A stretch of 64,000 nucleotides of DNA from the NCBI RefSeq assembly GCF_963678635.1, contig NC_087065.1, positions 27,053,254-27,117,253 on the forward strand, given 5' to 3'. The notes below the pieces were generated by a model, which was not told where the DNA came from, did not search any database, and worked only from the letters and a program-made list of their open reading frames with translations. How positions within the stretch are numbered: position 1 is the stretch's first letter; the number at the start of each line of letters is the position of its first letter. Positions 53,280-64,000 of the stretch are shown one piece after another. Source of the DNA: Symsagittifera roscoffensis (Eukaryota; Xenacoelomorpha; Acoela; Convolutidae). The position numbers and the translations under genes were made by a program.

Positions 53280-53875
53280 TTTCCTAGTAATTAGTATGAA
53301 GTAGTTTTGATGCATTTCTCAAAGGTTTATTTTTATGTGTGAGAAATTGGAAAATTTGTTATCATTTGATATGTTAGGTAAACTGATATAAAAAATCAGA
53401 TTTTTTGAGGAGAGTTTTGGCGAAGTAAAACCCAATTATAATTCTCCAACATCTTTTGAAAGATGATACATGAAGCATAAATCAAAAATTTGCTTTCAAG
53501 ATTAATATTTCATTATTTTTGTTTACAAAAAAAAAAAATCGACATAGAAAGATTTTGAGAGAAATTAGTTTGAAGCTTGCTGAAAATTTCTAATCAAACT
53601 TGTATTTTAGCAGAGCCAGATGTTGGATCTCTTAATTATATGAAATTTAACATAAAAATTTTCAATTATACGCACAGTAAATATTTTGTTCTGGTTAGCT
53701 TCAATTTTTTTTTCAATTGGAAAATTACGTAGAACTATAGAGTTTTTTTTGCTTATTAAATTTCGCAAATTGTTCAAATGTTTCAGTTTGCACCATGAGT
53801 TCCTTTTCCAAATCAATTTTTTTAAGAAGCGTTCTTTTAGAAGTATTTGGATATTGCAGAAGTCAGGAATTAGGT
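53280..53875 (-). pseudogene. M2, unit B6
   Basis: Minus frame 53607-53816 open: KKNSIVLRNFPIEKKIEANQ / NKIFTVRIIENFYVKFHIIK, preceded in another frame by LKKIDLEKELMVQTETFEQF (Leu-His changes). 5' end cut at 53875 by fusion to the 3' flank of AC (GGTCATTAGGTTGTAATTAA). Confidence 0.4.
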
Positions 53876-54029
53876 CATTAGGTTGTAATTAATTGATGTT
53901 TTATTTTTTAGTTCATTGTTTGTAATTAATTTCTTTAATTTTATTTTAATTTTGAGAAGAGATGAGAAGTTCCGGGTAAACCATAGGAAAACAGTTAAAA
54001 CTTAGTTTAGTGCTCCGAATTCGCACACA

Positions 54030-54900
54030 TGTTAAGAAAATTCGAACCTTTTTTGCATTTTACAGAAAAAAAAAATGAAAAGTTTTTTACATCTTGTCGA
54101 AAAAAAGTTGAATCATTTTTCGCATTTTGTCAAAAAAAATGAAACACTTTTCACATACTACGAAAAAATTTGAAACACATTTTTGCATTTTGTCGGAAGA
54201 AGTAACGCTTTTCGCATCTTGTAAGAAATATGAAACCTTTTTCGTATATTGTGAAAAAAATTGAAACATTTGTCACTTTTTGTCAAAAAAAGCGAAACAT
54301 TTTTCGCATTTTGTCAAAAAATTGAAACATTTTTCCCATTTTGTAGAAAAAGTCAAAAAAATTATTAGTTTTTCTTGCAGTAATAATAAATTTAATTTAT
54401 GAATTTTTTAGTTCAAAAATTAATTAACTAGAAAACTAAAAATTGCGAGTCTGCTGATTAAAAGCAACAAAAAACGAATGCATTAACATAGAAAAAAGCG
54501 GTTTAAAACAACAATATAGAAATTTTCTTAGAAATAAGTCAACATGTTCTTTTTACATTAAATTGTTCACAATACTATTTCAGAAATAAAGTTAGAATTT
54601 TGCATAATTTTTTAAAAAACGATGAAAAATATGCCTCTTAACCAAACAAATCTTAGATGTTTTTCCACACTTGTGATAAATTCAAAACAATTTTTGCATC
54701 TTAAAAAAAAAAAAAAAACTTATTAATAATTTTGCATACTTGTAGAGAAAATCAACTCAAGCTCTACATCTCGCAAATATTTTTCAGAAGGTTTTTGCAC
54801 ACGTGTTAAAAACTACATAAATTTTTGAGTGAGAAAGTGTTTGGGCTGGAATAAAGAAAAAAAATTCTTATAACAATTATTCAAGTATCAATAGAAAATT
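54030..54900. repeat. Family B minisatellite and spacer, unit B7
   Basis: Minisatellite 54.04-54.36 kb, spacer with GCATTAACATAG near 54.48 kb, A-run near 54.70 kb as in B6. AC is missing. Confidence 0.7.
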
Positions 54901-54989
54901 CGGTTTAAAAAAGCTGATACGAGAGATTGACATGATTCTCGACAGAGCTAGGAAGGTTTCTTTTGAATTATTTAGGCAAAAAAAGTAAT

Positions 54990-55085
54990 TCTACCAGAGA
55001 AAAAGACGTCATTACACTTAAAAACCTATAGTACAGTGCAAGTTGTAGAATTTTTCCACCAGAGAAAATGACGTCACTACCCATG
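54990..55085 (+). promoter_or_regulatory. CRE-type pair, unit B7
   Basis: AGACGTCATTACAC near 55005 and TGACGTCA at 55069-55076; CCAATCAG near 55215. Confidence 0.5.
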
Positions 55086-55246
55086 TACTTCTAGAGTTTT
55101 CTAAATGTTATAATCAACCCATTAATAACTAGATTTTTTTATTAAGACCTTACACATTACCTTTTAGAATTTTCTAAATCTTCCAAATTCTAGAAATATC
55201 CACTAAAAATTCAACCAATCAGAATCCCCGAATCAACACAGAGGCG

Positions 55247-55898
55247 ATGAGGTTGATGAAAAAATTTGTCGTTTTCAAGTGTTTTACTCAAGACTTTTTA
55301 AAATCAAGACAAAGATACTCAATCAAGGTTGTGATTAACAGGACTAGTTTTCAATTCTTCATTAAAAAAGATTTTATATTAGATTCAAATCAACAAGAAA
55401 TCTCTTTCTACAAAATCTCTCAGTAATGAAAAAGTCAACCAGTTTGATGAGACAAACTTTTCTCTTTATTAATCAAAATGACAGAAATGCTCAATACGTT
55501 TTGAATGAAATCAGATAATTTCTTCGATTTTTAGAGAATGTAACCAAAACTTATTTTAACCTGGTAATCAAATACGGCTGAAAAGACAAAAAACCCTCTA
55601 GCTTGAAAATCTACTACATATCAGTTCAATTTACCAATATGAATAAAATTTTTAGAAGAAACTGAAGTCTATCTCAAAAGTTGAAGCCCATCATAATAGA
55701 ACGGGCGATTTACTGCATTTAGTTTGAAATTGGTACCGAAACTGTCAAGATTCTCAAATTTAAAAAAATCTCCCAGTTTAGTGAGCAAATTTTCATAGAT
55801 CTTTCAGAATTGAGAGATTCAACAGGGTATATTATCTCGTGAAGATAAAACGTGAAGATGCAATTGAAGAAGAAAGCGACAAGGAGCTCGAAAATTAA
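55247..55898 (+). pseudogene. P protein, unit B7, internally deleted
   Basis: ATG at 55247. A deletion near 55815 joins the SELRD stretch to IQQGILS, removing WRELES through the RYPKKCF and RRKIEII blocks. TAA at 55896-55898. Confidence 0.5.
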
Positions 55899-56086
55899 CT
55901 AAATTTGTGTTTCAAATATATTTTTTGTCTTTCTACACTTTTATTAAATTTTGCTATTTGTTTGTTAATTGATTTTTCTTTTCATTTGAATTAAGTGTTT
56001 TGGAACCAAAGCATGGTTTTTAAAGATTTATCAGGGTAAATTGTTACGAATACATTTAAAGACAATTGATTATTTTATCACAAAGC

Positions 56087-56642
56087 TTACATAATCATAT
56101 GCACAGAACCATGAAAATCAATAAAGGAATCAATACTCTTGAACAAATCAGATTCATGTTTTGAGTTTTGAGCTTTTCGAATTCTATCCAGAAACGCTGA
56201 ACCAAGAATTTTCGTGGGAGCCAGTTTCTGGTTTGAACAGAAAAAATGTCTCTTAAACATTTTCCGAATTTGTCGTTTCTTTGCAATACTTGGCATCTTT
56301 TTGGCTCCTTTCGATCGTAAATTATGTTGAACTGTTCCACTAAGCTGATTGAATATTTCTCCGCTTGACGTAAGAAAACATGAATAGAATCTGTGTTTGA
56401 ACAAAGTGTAAAGACGGTCAGTTTCGTGATATATGTATATATATTTATCTAATCTCTGCAAAATTTGACTAAGAGATGTTCCTACTAAAACCAAATGGAA
56501 GTTACAATTCTCCAAAGAACATAAAAGGTTGTGGGTAGAGACACAATATTCATAAGTTACCATGTATTTTTCGTAAAAATAACTGGAAACGGAAATAAAA
56601 AGCGAATTTTTACAATAATCAGAATAAAAGCTGGGAAGAGCA
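56087..56642 (-). pseudogene. M1, unit B7
   Basis: 158 codons open on the minus strand (56087-56563): NFHLVLVGTSLSQILQRLDK, LYTLFKHRFYSCFLTSSGEI, KMPSIAKKRQIRKMFKRHFF, RKAQNSKHESDLFKSIDSFI. Here and in B8 the frame is free of the shifts seen in B2-B6. N-terminus altered by the deletion at about 56642. Confidence 0.5.
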
Positions 56643-56964
56643 ATCCGGAATACTGTTTTTCACACTGCTTGGAATCGTACCTATATATGGAGCCAAATCT
56701 GCTAAATAATCAACTATGGATCAGGAGCTCGATATCTGTAATAGAGCGTAAGAAATAGCAACATACAACATGAGGAGGGTGTGTGTCACAATCAAGAAGT
56801 ACAAAGTGAAGAAGCCGCGTTACATTCAGATTCGACTCTTCACTGCAAAGGAAAATGAAGACTTGAAGCAAGTTGCCTATATCAACTGAACTTTGAATGA
56901 ATCTAAGGAACTGTCCCAAATTATGAGAGACTTTATGTTTGTTGATAATTGTAAACCTCAGTAA
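56643..56964 (+). pseudogene. D, unit B7, repeat 1 mostly lost
   Basis: Begins at AIRNTVFHTAWNR after a deletion that removed the start of M1, the promoter and the start of D. Repeat 2 remains: VCVTIKKYKVKKPRYIQIRL / FTAKENEDLKQVAYIN, TGA, TLNESKELSQIMRDFMFVDN. TAA 56962-56964. Confidence 0.5.
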
Positions 56965-57233
56965 TGCTTTGTGATGTTTTGTATGTTTGGTAATTGAAAC
57001 ATTATTGGATCAAAACAATTCAATTTTTCTTCACTGAAGTGTCCAATTAGAGCTAGGAAAACTGAGGAAAGGTCCAACAAAACATACAATTTAATCGAAA
57101 TTGAATTAAGACACTAAGCAATTATCAGTTGATTTTCCAGTATTTGCTTTAGAAAATTAAGAAAAATTTATTTAATTACTGCTTTTATCTAAATCCGAAA
57201 TAAATTTTGTCTCATTTGAAGAAAATTACCGAC

Positions 57234-58078
57234 ATGAATGTAGTTTTAGCTGAAAATTTTTTTGAATTTCTGTTTTGCATCGGTGGTTTTCAATTTTTTG
57301 CCATTTTTTGAGGTTCTTATTGGCTGTATGAGTTTCTTAAAAAACAAATTATAATCTAAATAGGGGAAAAACTTATTATGGTGATTGTTAATACAAAATA
57401 AATTAAAAATGGTACACAATTCGAGTTTTTTCAAGTTTCTTTGCCTATTTAAGTACGATGTGTGTTTCTATCAAAAGCGTCTTCTATGTCTGAAATGGAC
57501 ATTCATCAGATTTTAAGGTTGAACAACTACAAAAAACTACAAGGGTGGTGAACAAGTGGAGTTGCTGGAGATTGTTTTAGTTTTAACTTGTATAGAATCA
57601 CAGAAAAATCAATAGTTTTGCTGAAGGGATGGAGAGGAGATTTCAGAAAAAAAAATAGTACTGTCAAATTTTTCAACAATGTTTTAATTTAGAAGAGTTC
57701 ACTCAGATTGAGAGGTCGATCAGTAAAAAACAAAACAATGGAAGAGCCTATGAAACAAAAGTTAAAGAAGAGGAACATAATTTCGATTGCTGTTTTGAAT
57801 TTGACACAATTGCAAAACCTAGATTTGTCAGATTATGTTTTAATCGATTATCCAAGTTTAAAAGACTTCCACTTGTTTATTTTACCAAACACCAAAGAGA
57901 AAACTAAAATAATTTATATTTTGGTAATTTATTTTTTCACTGGTTAGAATTAAACCAAATAAAACAATTTCGATCTCATTTATCTCACTTTGGTGTCAAA
58001 TGTATATGTTAGTTATGTTGGAAAAACTCAATAAAACTCATAAATTGGGAGGTTTAAAAAAAATTAGTTTTGTTCTGA
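57234..58078 (+). pseudogene. E, unit B7
   Basis: ATG at 57234 kept (MNVVLAENFFEFLFCIGGF). Blocks as in B2; the last part is LRQ changed to LTQLQNLDLSDYVLIDYPSL in the ATG frame. Confidence 0.4.
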
Positions 58079-58407
58079 TCTGAAATTATTTTTGAATCTA
58101 AACTTTTTCTTTTTGATTAGTGAATATCACAAACATCACCTGTGAACGAATGCTCGATTCTGATAGGTTGATATCAAAAATTTTGAATTATCCCCGGTTA
58201 GATCGGATGATATTTATTTCAGCTTGGTTAAATAAGTGATATTCATTCTGATTTTTTTTCACGTTGAACATTTTGGTGAAGAAAACTACATAACTTTTTT
58301 TTAATTACTTTTATTAATATTTTGAGACTATTCAATTCTTTTTATCCAAAAAAATGGGGCATTCTAAATCTACCATTTATTCTCAAGTTCTTTCTTTCCT
58401 AATTGAG

Positions 58408-58620
58408 ATGTCGCCACTGAATAGAAACGAAAGAGCTGCATGTCTTGAATGTGGCAGAGAATACACTCGCTTACACTCATCAAAACATCGTTAGCACTGT
58501 GGCAGTTTAGAGTGTCCAAATTTTGAACTTCATACATATAGCAGCAAGTAACTGAATTTTTTTTGTCAAAACGAAGCATTCTTCTTGTCAAATTAAACTT
58601 CTACATGGTGTTTGAAAGCA
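58408..58620 (+). pseudogene. ZF, unit B7
   Basis: MSPLNRNERAACLECGREYT / RLHSSKHR, TAG, HCGSLECPNFELHTYSSK, TAA, LNFFCQNEAFF. Confidence 0.6.
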
Positions 58621-58679
58621 CACTCCGCAGTCTCCTAACACACTCAAATTAAATGTTTGATAAATTTTTTTTAGTAATT

Positions 58680-59265
58680 AGTATGAAGTAGTTTTGATGC
58701 ATTTCTCAAAGGTTTACCATTATGTGTGAGTTATTGGAAAATTTGTTGTCATTTGATATGTTAGGTAAACTGATATGAAAAATCAGATTTTTTGAGGAGA
58801 GTTTCGGCGAAGTAAACCCAATTATAATGCTCCAACATCTTTTGGAAGATGATACATTAATCATAAATCAAAAATTTGCTTTCAAGAACAATATTTCATT
58901 ACTTTTGTTTAAAAAAACAAAAAAAATTGATATAGAAAAATTTTGAGAGAAATTAGTATGAAGCTTGCTGAAAATTTCTAATTAAACTTGTATTTTAGCG
59001 GAGTCAGATTTTGGATCTGCTAATTATTTGAAATTTAACATAAAAAGTTTCAATTAGACGCACAGTAAAAATTTTGTTCTGGTATGCTTCAATTTTTTTT
59101 TCAATTGGAAAATTACGTAGAACTATAGAGTTTTTTTTGCTTATTAAATTTCGCAAATTGTTCAAAGGTTTCAGTTTGCACCATGAGTTCCTTTTCCAAA
59201 TCGATTTTTTTAAGAAGCGTTCTTTTAGAAGTATTTGGATATTGCAGAAGTCAGGAATTAGGTCA
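58680..59265 (-). pseudogene. M2, unit B7
   Basis: Similar to B6 copy: LKKIDLEKELMVQTETFEQF then KLYSST in one frame and NSIVLRNFPIEKKIEAYQNK in the next. Cut at the same AC-flank junction. Confidence 0.4.
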
Positions 59266-59419
59266 TTAGGTTGTAATTAATTGATGTTTTATTTTTTAGT
59301 TCATTGTTTGTAATTAATTTCTTTAATTTTATTTTAATTTTGAGAAGAGATGAGAAGTTCCGGGTAAACCATAGGAAAACAGTTAAAACTTAGTTTAGTG
59401 CTCCGAATTCGCACACATG

Positions 59420-60260
59420 TTAAGAAAATTCGAACCTTTTTTGCATTTTACAGAAAAAAAAAATGAAAAGTTTTTTACATCTTGTCGAAAAAAAGTTGAA
59501 TCATTTTTCGCATTTTGTCAAAAAAAATGAAACACTTTTCACATACTACGAAAAAATTTGAAACACATTTTTGCATTTTGTCGGAAGAAGTAACGCTTTT
59601 CGCATCTTGTAAGAAATATGAAACCTTTTTCGTATATTGTGAAAAAAATTGAAACATTTGTCACTTTTTGTCAAAAAAAGCGAAACATTTTTCGCATTTT
59701 GTCAAAAAATTGAAACATTTTTCCCATTTTGTAGAAAAAGTCAAAAAAATTATTAGTTTTTCTTGCAGTAAAAATAAATTTAATTTATGAATTTTTTTGT
59801 TCAAAAATTAATTAACTAGAAAACTAAAAATTGCGAGTCTGCTGATTAAAAACAACAAAAAACGAATGCATTAACATAGAAAAAAGCGGTTCAAAACAAC
59901 AATATAGAAATTTTCTTAGAAATAAGTCAACATGTTCTTTTTACATTAAATTGTTCACAATACTATTTAAGAAATAAAGTTAGAATTTTGCATAATTTTT
60001 TAAAAAACGATGAAAAATATGCCTCTTACCCTAACAAATCTTAGATGTTTTTGCACACTTGTGATGAATTCAAAACAATTTTTGCATCTTAAAAAAAACT
60101 TTATAATAATTTTGCATACTTGTCGAGAAAAACAACTCAAGCTCTACATCTTGCGAAAATTTTTCAGAAGGTTTTTGCACACGTGTTAAAAACTACATAG
60201 ACTTTTAAGTGAGAAAGTGTTTGGGCTGCAATAAAGAAACACAATTCTTATAACAATTAT
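59420..60260. repeat. Family B minisatellite and spacer, unit B8
   Basis: Near-identical to B7 up to about 60.0 kb, then of the B5-like type (CTCTTACCCTAACAAATC) to about 60.42 kb; no long A-run. Confidence 0.7.
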
Positions 60261-60369
60261 TCAAGTATCAATAGAAAATTCGTTTGAAAAAAGCTGATAC
60301 GAGAGATTGACATGATTCTCGACAGAGCTAGGAAGGTATGTTTTGAACTATTTAGGCAAAAAAGTAATT

Positions 60370-60465
60370 CTACCAGAGAAAAAGACGTCATTAAACTTAA
60401 AAATCTATAGTACAGTGAAAGTTGTAGAATTTTTCCACCAGAGAAAATGACGTCACTACCCATGT
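60370..60465 (+). promoter_or_regulatory. CRE-type pair, unit B8
   Basis: AGACGTCATTAAAC near 60385 and TGACGTCA at 60448-60455. Confidence 0.5.
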
Positions 60466-60625
60466 ACTTCTAGAGTTTTCTAAATGTTATAATCAACCCA
60501 TTAATAACTAGATTTTTTTATTAAGACCTTACACATTACCTTTTAGAATTTTCTAAATCTTCCAAATTCTAGAAATATCCACTAAAAATTCAACCAATCA
60601 GAATCCCCGAATCAACACAGAGGCG

Positions 60626-61277
60626 ATGAGGTTGATGAAAAAATTTGTCGTTTTCAAGTGCTTTACTCAAGACTTTTTAAAATCAAGACAAAGATACTCA
60701 ATCAAGGTTGTGATTAACAGGACTAGTTTTCAATTCTTCATTAAAAAAGATTTTATATTAGATTCAAATCAACAAGAAATCTCTTTCTACAAAATCTCTC
60801 AGTAATGAAAAAGTCAACCAGTTTGATGAGACAAACTTTTCTCTTTATTAATCAAAATGACAGAAATGCTCAATACGTTTTGAATGAAATCAGATAACTT
60901 CTTCGATTTTTAGAGAATGTAACCAAAACTTATTTTAACCTGGTAATCAAATACGGCTGAAAAGACAAAAAACCCTCTAGCTTGAAAATCTACTACATAT
61001 CAGTTCCATTTACCAATATGAATAAAATTTTTAGAAGAAACTGAAATCTATCTCAAAAGTTGAAGCCCATCATAATAGAACGGGCGATTTACTGCATTTA
61101 GTTTGAAATTGGTACCGAAACTGTCAAGATTCTCAAATTTAAAAAAATCTCCCAGTTTAGTGAGCAAATTTTCATAGATCTTTCAGAATTGAGAGATTCA
61201 ACAGGGTATATTATCTCGTGATGATGAAACGTGAAGATGCAATTGAAGAAGAAAGCGACAAGGAGCTCGAAAATTAA
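60626..61277 (+). pseudogene. P protein, unit B8
   Basis: ATG at 60626; same internal deletion as B7. TAA 61275-61277. Confidence 0.5.
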
Positions 61278-61465
61278 CTAAATTTGTGTTTCAAATATAT
61301 TTTTTGTCTTTCTACACTTTTATTAAATTTTGCTATTTGTTTGTTAATTGATTTTTCTTTTCATTTGAATTAAGTGTTTTGGAACCAAAGCATGGTTTTT
61401 AAAGATTTATCAGGGTAAATTGTTACGAATACATTTAAAGACAATTGATTATTTTATCACAAAGC

Positions 61466-62044
61466 TTACATAATCATATGCACAGAACCATGAAAATCAA
61501 TAAAGGAATCAATACTCTTGAACAAATCAGATTCATGTTTTGAGTTTTGAGCTTTTCGAATTCTATCCAGAAACGCTGAACCAAGAATTTTCGTGGAAGC
61601 CAGTTTCTGGTTTGAACAGAAATAATGTCTCTTAAACATTTTCCGAATTTGTCGTTTCTTTGCAATACTTGGCATCTTTTTGGCTCCTTTCGATCGTAAA
61701 TTATGTTGAACTGTTCCACTAAGCTGATTGAATATTTCTCCGCTTGACGTAACAAAACATGAATAGAATCTGTGTTTGAACAAAGTGTAAAGACGGTCAG
61801 TTTCGTGATATATGTATATATATTTATCTAATCTCTGCAAAATTTGACTAAGAGATGTTCCTACTAAAACCAAATGGAAGTTACAATTCTCCAAAGAACA
61901 TAAAAGGTTGTGGGTAGAGACACAATATTCATAAGTTACCATGTATTTTTCGTAAAAATAACTGGAAACGGAATTAAAAAGCGAATTTTTACAATAATCA
62001 GAATAAAAGCTGGGAAGAGCAATCCGGAATACTGTTTTGCACAC
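61466..62044 (-). CDS. M1, unit B8, uninterrupted 192-codon ORF
   Basis: The longest intact M1. Its first dozen codons (MCKTVFRIALPSFYSDY) arise from the deletion: MCKTVFRI is antisense D sequence, fused in frame to the normal ALPSFYSDY block. The rest is VSSYFYEKYMVTYEYCVSTH, LVLVGTSLSQILQRLDKYIY, IYHETDRLYTLFKHRFYSCF, IFNQLSGTVQHNLRSKGAKK, SIAKKRQIRKMFKRHYFCSN and FIDFHGSVHMIM. About six cysteines and a dense Lys/Arg patch near residues 130-145. Intact only by virtue of the fusion; expression unknown. Confidence 0.5.
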   Translation of the reverse strand: MCKTVFRIALPSFYSDYCKNSLFNSVSSYFYEKYMVTYEYCVSTHNLLCSLENCNFHLVLVGTSLSQILQRLDKYIYIYHETDRLYTLFKHRFYSCFVTSSGEIFNQLSGTVQHNLRSKGAKKMPSIAKKRQIRKMFKRHYFCSNQKLASTKILGSAFLDRIRKAQNSKHESDLFKSIDSFIDFHGSVHMIM

Positions 62045-62343
62045 TGCTTGGAATCGTACCTATATATGGAGCCAAATCTGCTAAATAATCAACTATGGAT
62101 CAGGAGCTCGATATCTGTAATAGAGCGTAAGAAATAGCAACATACAACATGAGGAGGGTGTGTGTCACAATCAAGAAGTACAAAGTGAAGAAGCCGCGTT
62201 ACATTCAGATTCGACTCTTCACTGCAAAGGAAAATGAAGACTTGAAGCAAGTTGCCTATATCAACTGAACTTTGAATGAATCTAAGGAACTGTCCCAAAT
62301 TATGAGAGACTTTATGTTTGTTGATAATTGTAAACCTCAGTAA
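62022..62343 (+). pseudogene. D, unit B8, repeat 1 mostly lost
   Basis: Same deletion as B7. Repeat 2 intact apart from the TGA after AYIN. TAA 62341-62343. Confidence 0.5.
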
Positions 62344-62612
62344 TGCTTTGTGATGTTTTGTATGTTTGGTAATTGAAACATTATTGGATCAAAACAATTC
62401 AATTTTTCTTTACTGAAGTGTCCAATTAGAGCTAGGAAAACTGAGGAAAAGTCCGACAAAACATACAATTTAATCGAAATTGAATTAAGACACTAAGCAA
62501 TTATCAGTTGATTTTCCAGTATTTGCTTTAGAAAATTAAGAAAAATTTATTTAATTACTGCTTTAATCTAAATCCGAAATAAATTTTGTCTCATTTGAAG
62601 AAAATTACCGAC

Positions 62613-63458
62613 AGGAATGTAGTTTTAGCTGAAAACTTTTTTGAATTTCTGTTTTGCATCGGTTGTTTTCAATTTTTTTGCCATTTTTTGAGGTTCTTAT
62701 TGGCTGTATGAGTTTCTTAAAAAACAAATTAGAATCTAAATAGGGGAAAAACTTATTATGGTGATTGTTAATACAAAATAAATTAAAAATGGTACACAAT
62801 TCGAGTTTTTTCAAGTTTCTTTGCCTATTTAAGTAAGATGTGTGTTTCTATCAAAAGCGTCTTCTATGTCTGAAATGGACATTCATCAGATTTTAAGGTT
62901 GAACAACTACAAAAAACTACAAGGGTGGTGAACAAGTGGAGTTGCTGGAGATTGTTTTAGTTTTAACTTGTATAGAATCACAGAAAAATCAATAGTTTTG
63001 CTCAAGGGATGGAGAGAAGATTTCAGAAAAAAAAGAGTACAGTCAAATTTTTCAACAATGTTTTAATTTAGAAGAGTTCACTCAGATTGAGAGGTCGATC
63101 AGTAAAAAACAAAACAATGGAAGAGCCTATGAAACAAAAATTAAAGAAGAGGAACATAATTTCGATTACTGTTTTGAATTTGACACAATTGCAAAACCTA
63201 GATTTGTCAGATTATGTTTTAATCGATTATCCAAGTTTAAAAGACTTCCACTTGTTTATTTTACCAAACACCAAAGAGAAAACTAAAATAATTTATATTT
63301 TGGCAATTTCTTTTTTCACTGGTTAGAATTAAACCAAATTAAAACGATTTCGATCTCATTTATCTCACTTTGGTGTCAAATGTATATGTTAGTTATGTTG
63401 GAAAAATTCAATAAAACTCATAAATTGGGAGGTTTAAAAAAAATTAGTTTTGTTCTGA
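62613..63458 (+). pseudogene. E, unit B8
   Basis: Start codon AGG (62613-62615), unlike its tandem partner B7 (ATG), so a single-base difference arose or was converted after duplication. Confidence 0.4.
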
Positions 63459-63787
63459 TCTGAAATTATTTTTGAATCTAAGCTTTTTCTTTTTGATTAG
63501 TGAATATCACAAACATCACCTGTGAACGAATGCTCGATTCTGATAGGTTGATATCAAAAATTTTGAAATATCCCCGGTTAGATCGGATGATATTTATTTC
63601 AGCTTGGTTAAATAAGTGATATTCATTCTGATTTTTTTTCACGTTGAACATTTTGGTGAAGAAAACTACATAACTATTTTTTAATTACTTTTATTAATAT
63701 TTTGAGACTATTCAATTCTTTTTATCCAAAAGAATGGGGCATTCTAAATCTACCATTTATTCTCAAGTTCTTTCTTTCCTAATTGAG

Positions 63788-64000
63788 ATGTCGCCACTGA
63801 ATAGAAACGAAAGAGCTGCATGTCTTGAATGTGGCAGAGAATACACTCGCTTACACTCATCAAAACATCGTTAGCACTGTGGCAGTTTAGAGTGTCCAAA
63901 TTTTGAACTTCATACATATAGCAGCAAGTAACTGAATTTTTTTGTCAAAACGAAGCATTCTTCATGTCAAATTAAACTTCTACATGGTGTTTGAAAGCAC
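63788..64000 (+). pseudogene. ZF, unit B8, reaching window edge
   Basis: MSPLNRNERAACLECGREYT / RLHSSKHR, TAG, HCGSLECPNFELHTYSSK, as in B7. M2 would follow beyond the window. Confidence 0.6.

Larger units (their letters stand above)
53880..64000. repeat. Tandem duplication, period ~5.38 kb (units B7 and B8)
   Basis: 53880-59268 and 59269 to the window end match in gene order, in the M2/AC-flank junction (53873-53885, 59261-59273), in the P deletion and in the M1/D deletion. Offsets are 5388 bp on the left and 5379 bp on the right, so only small indels separate them. The second copy is cut by the window edge. Confidence 0.9.

Overview
The window reads as a strongly A+T-rich invertebrate nuclear genome segment. 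It is almost wholly made of decayed mobile or virus-like DNA. I found no host gene, tRNA, rRNA or bacterial-type operon. The best-supported identities are a non-LTR-type reverse transcriptase fragment at the left edge (1-772, minus) and a Polinton/Maverick protein-primed family B DNA polymerase (1476-4769, minus), preceded by its C2H2 zinc-finger segment (4770-5188, minus). These point to a metazoan host. I cannot name the species.

From 5.2 kb to the right edge, the sequence is built from rearranged copies of one gene module, in two sequence families. I use these labels: AC (acidic protein, +), P (basic-tailed protein, +), M1 (basic protein, minus), D (tandem PC4-like folds, +), E (+), ZF (zinc finger, +), M2 (minus), S and IP (+), T1/T2/T3 (membrane or hydrophobic segments, +), X (DEDD-exonuclease-like, +), L (PYGHLLIDLTP protein, +), G (+). 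Family A (5.5-20.3 kb) has the order G-T3-AC-minisatellite-M1-D-S-IP-T1-X-T2-L. Family B (20.3-64 kb) has AC-minisatellite-CRE pair-P-M1-D-E-ZF-M2, and the block 24.5-26.8 kb carries T1-X-T2-L-G between two B units. The ZF of the family B units aligns with the zinc-finger segment in front of the Polinton polymerase. That ties the whole array to a Polinton-like source, although polymerase is seen only once.

Layout: 0-0.8 RT fragment; 0.8-1.5 spacer with a repeated imperfect palindrome; 1.5-5.2 Polinton polB and zinc finger; 5.5-10.6 family A unit A1; 10.7-18.1 units A2, A3 and A4, which include an exact tandem triplication of about 2193 bp; 18.1-20.3 rest of the A module; 20.4-24.46 unit B1; 24.46-26.8 chimeric A-type tail; 26.9-34.5 unit B2, the most complete; 34.55-40.02 B3; 40.02-43.56 B4 (internally deleted); 43.56-50.37 B5; 50.38-53.88 B6; 53.88-59.27 B7; 59.27-64.0 B8. 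B7 and B8 form a recent 5.38-kb tandem duplication cut by the window edge.

Almost every gene copy carries stops or frameshifts, and many lesions are shared between copies, so amplification came largely from already damaged templates. Promoter-like DNA is unusually well conserved: CCAAT boxes, TGACGTCA (CRE) pairs, a CArG-box palindrome next to an AP-1 site in the M1/D divergent promoter, and a duplicated pyrimidine-rich box before AC. Several junctions carry short patches copied from elsewhere in the module (18, 32 and 52 bp). These suggest template switching during replication followed by unequal crossing over. A working view is an endogenised, non-autonomous Polinton-related element or virus whose accessory gene set I mostly cannot name, fossilised as a tandem array.
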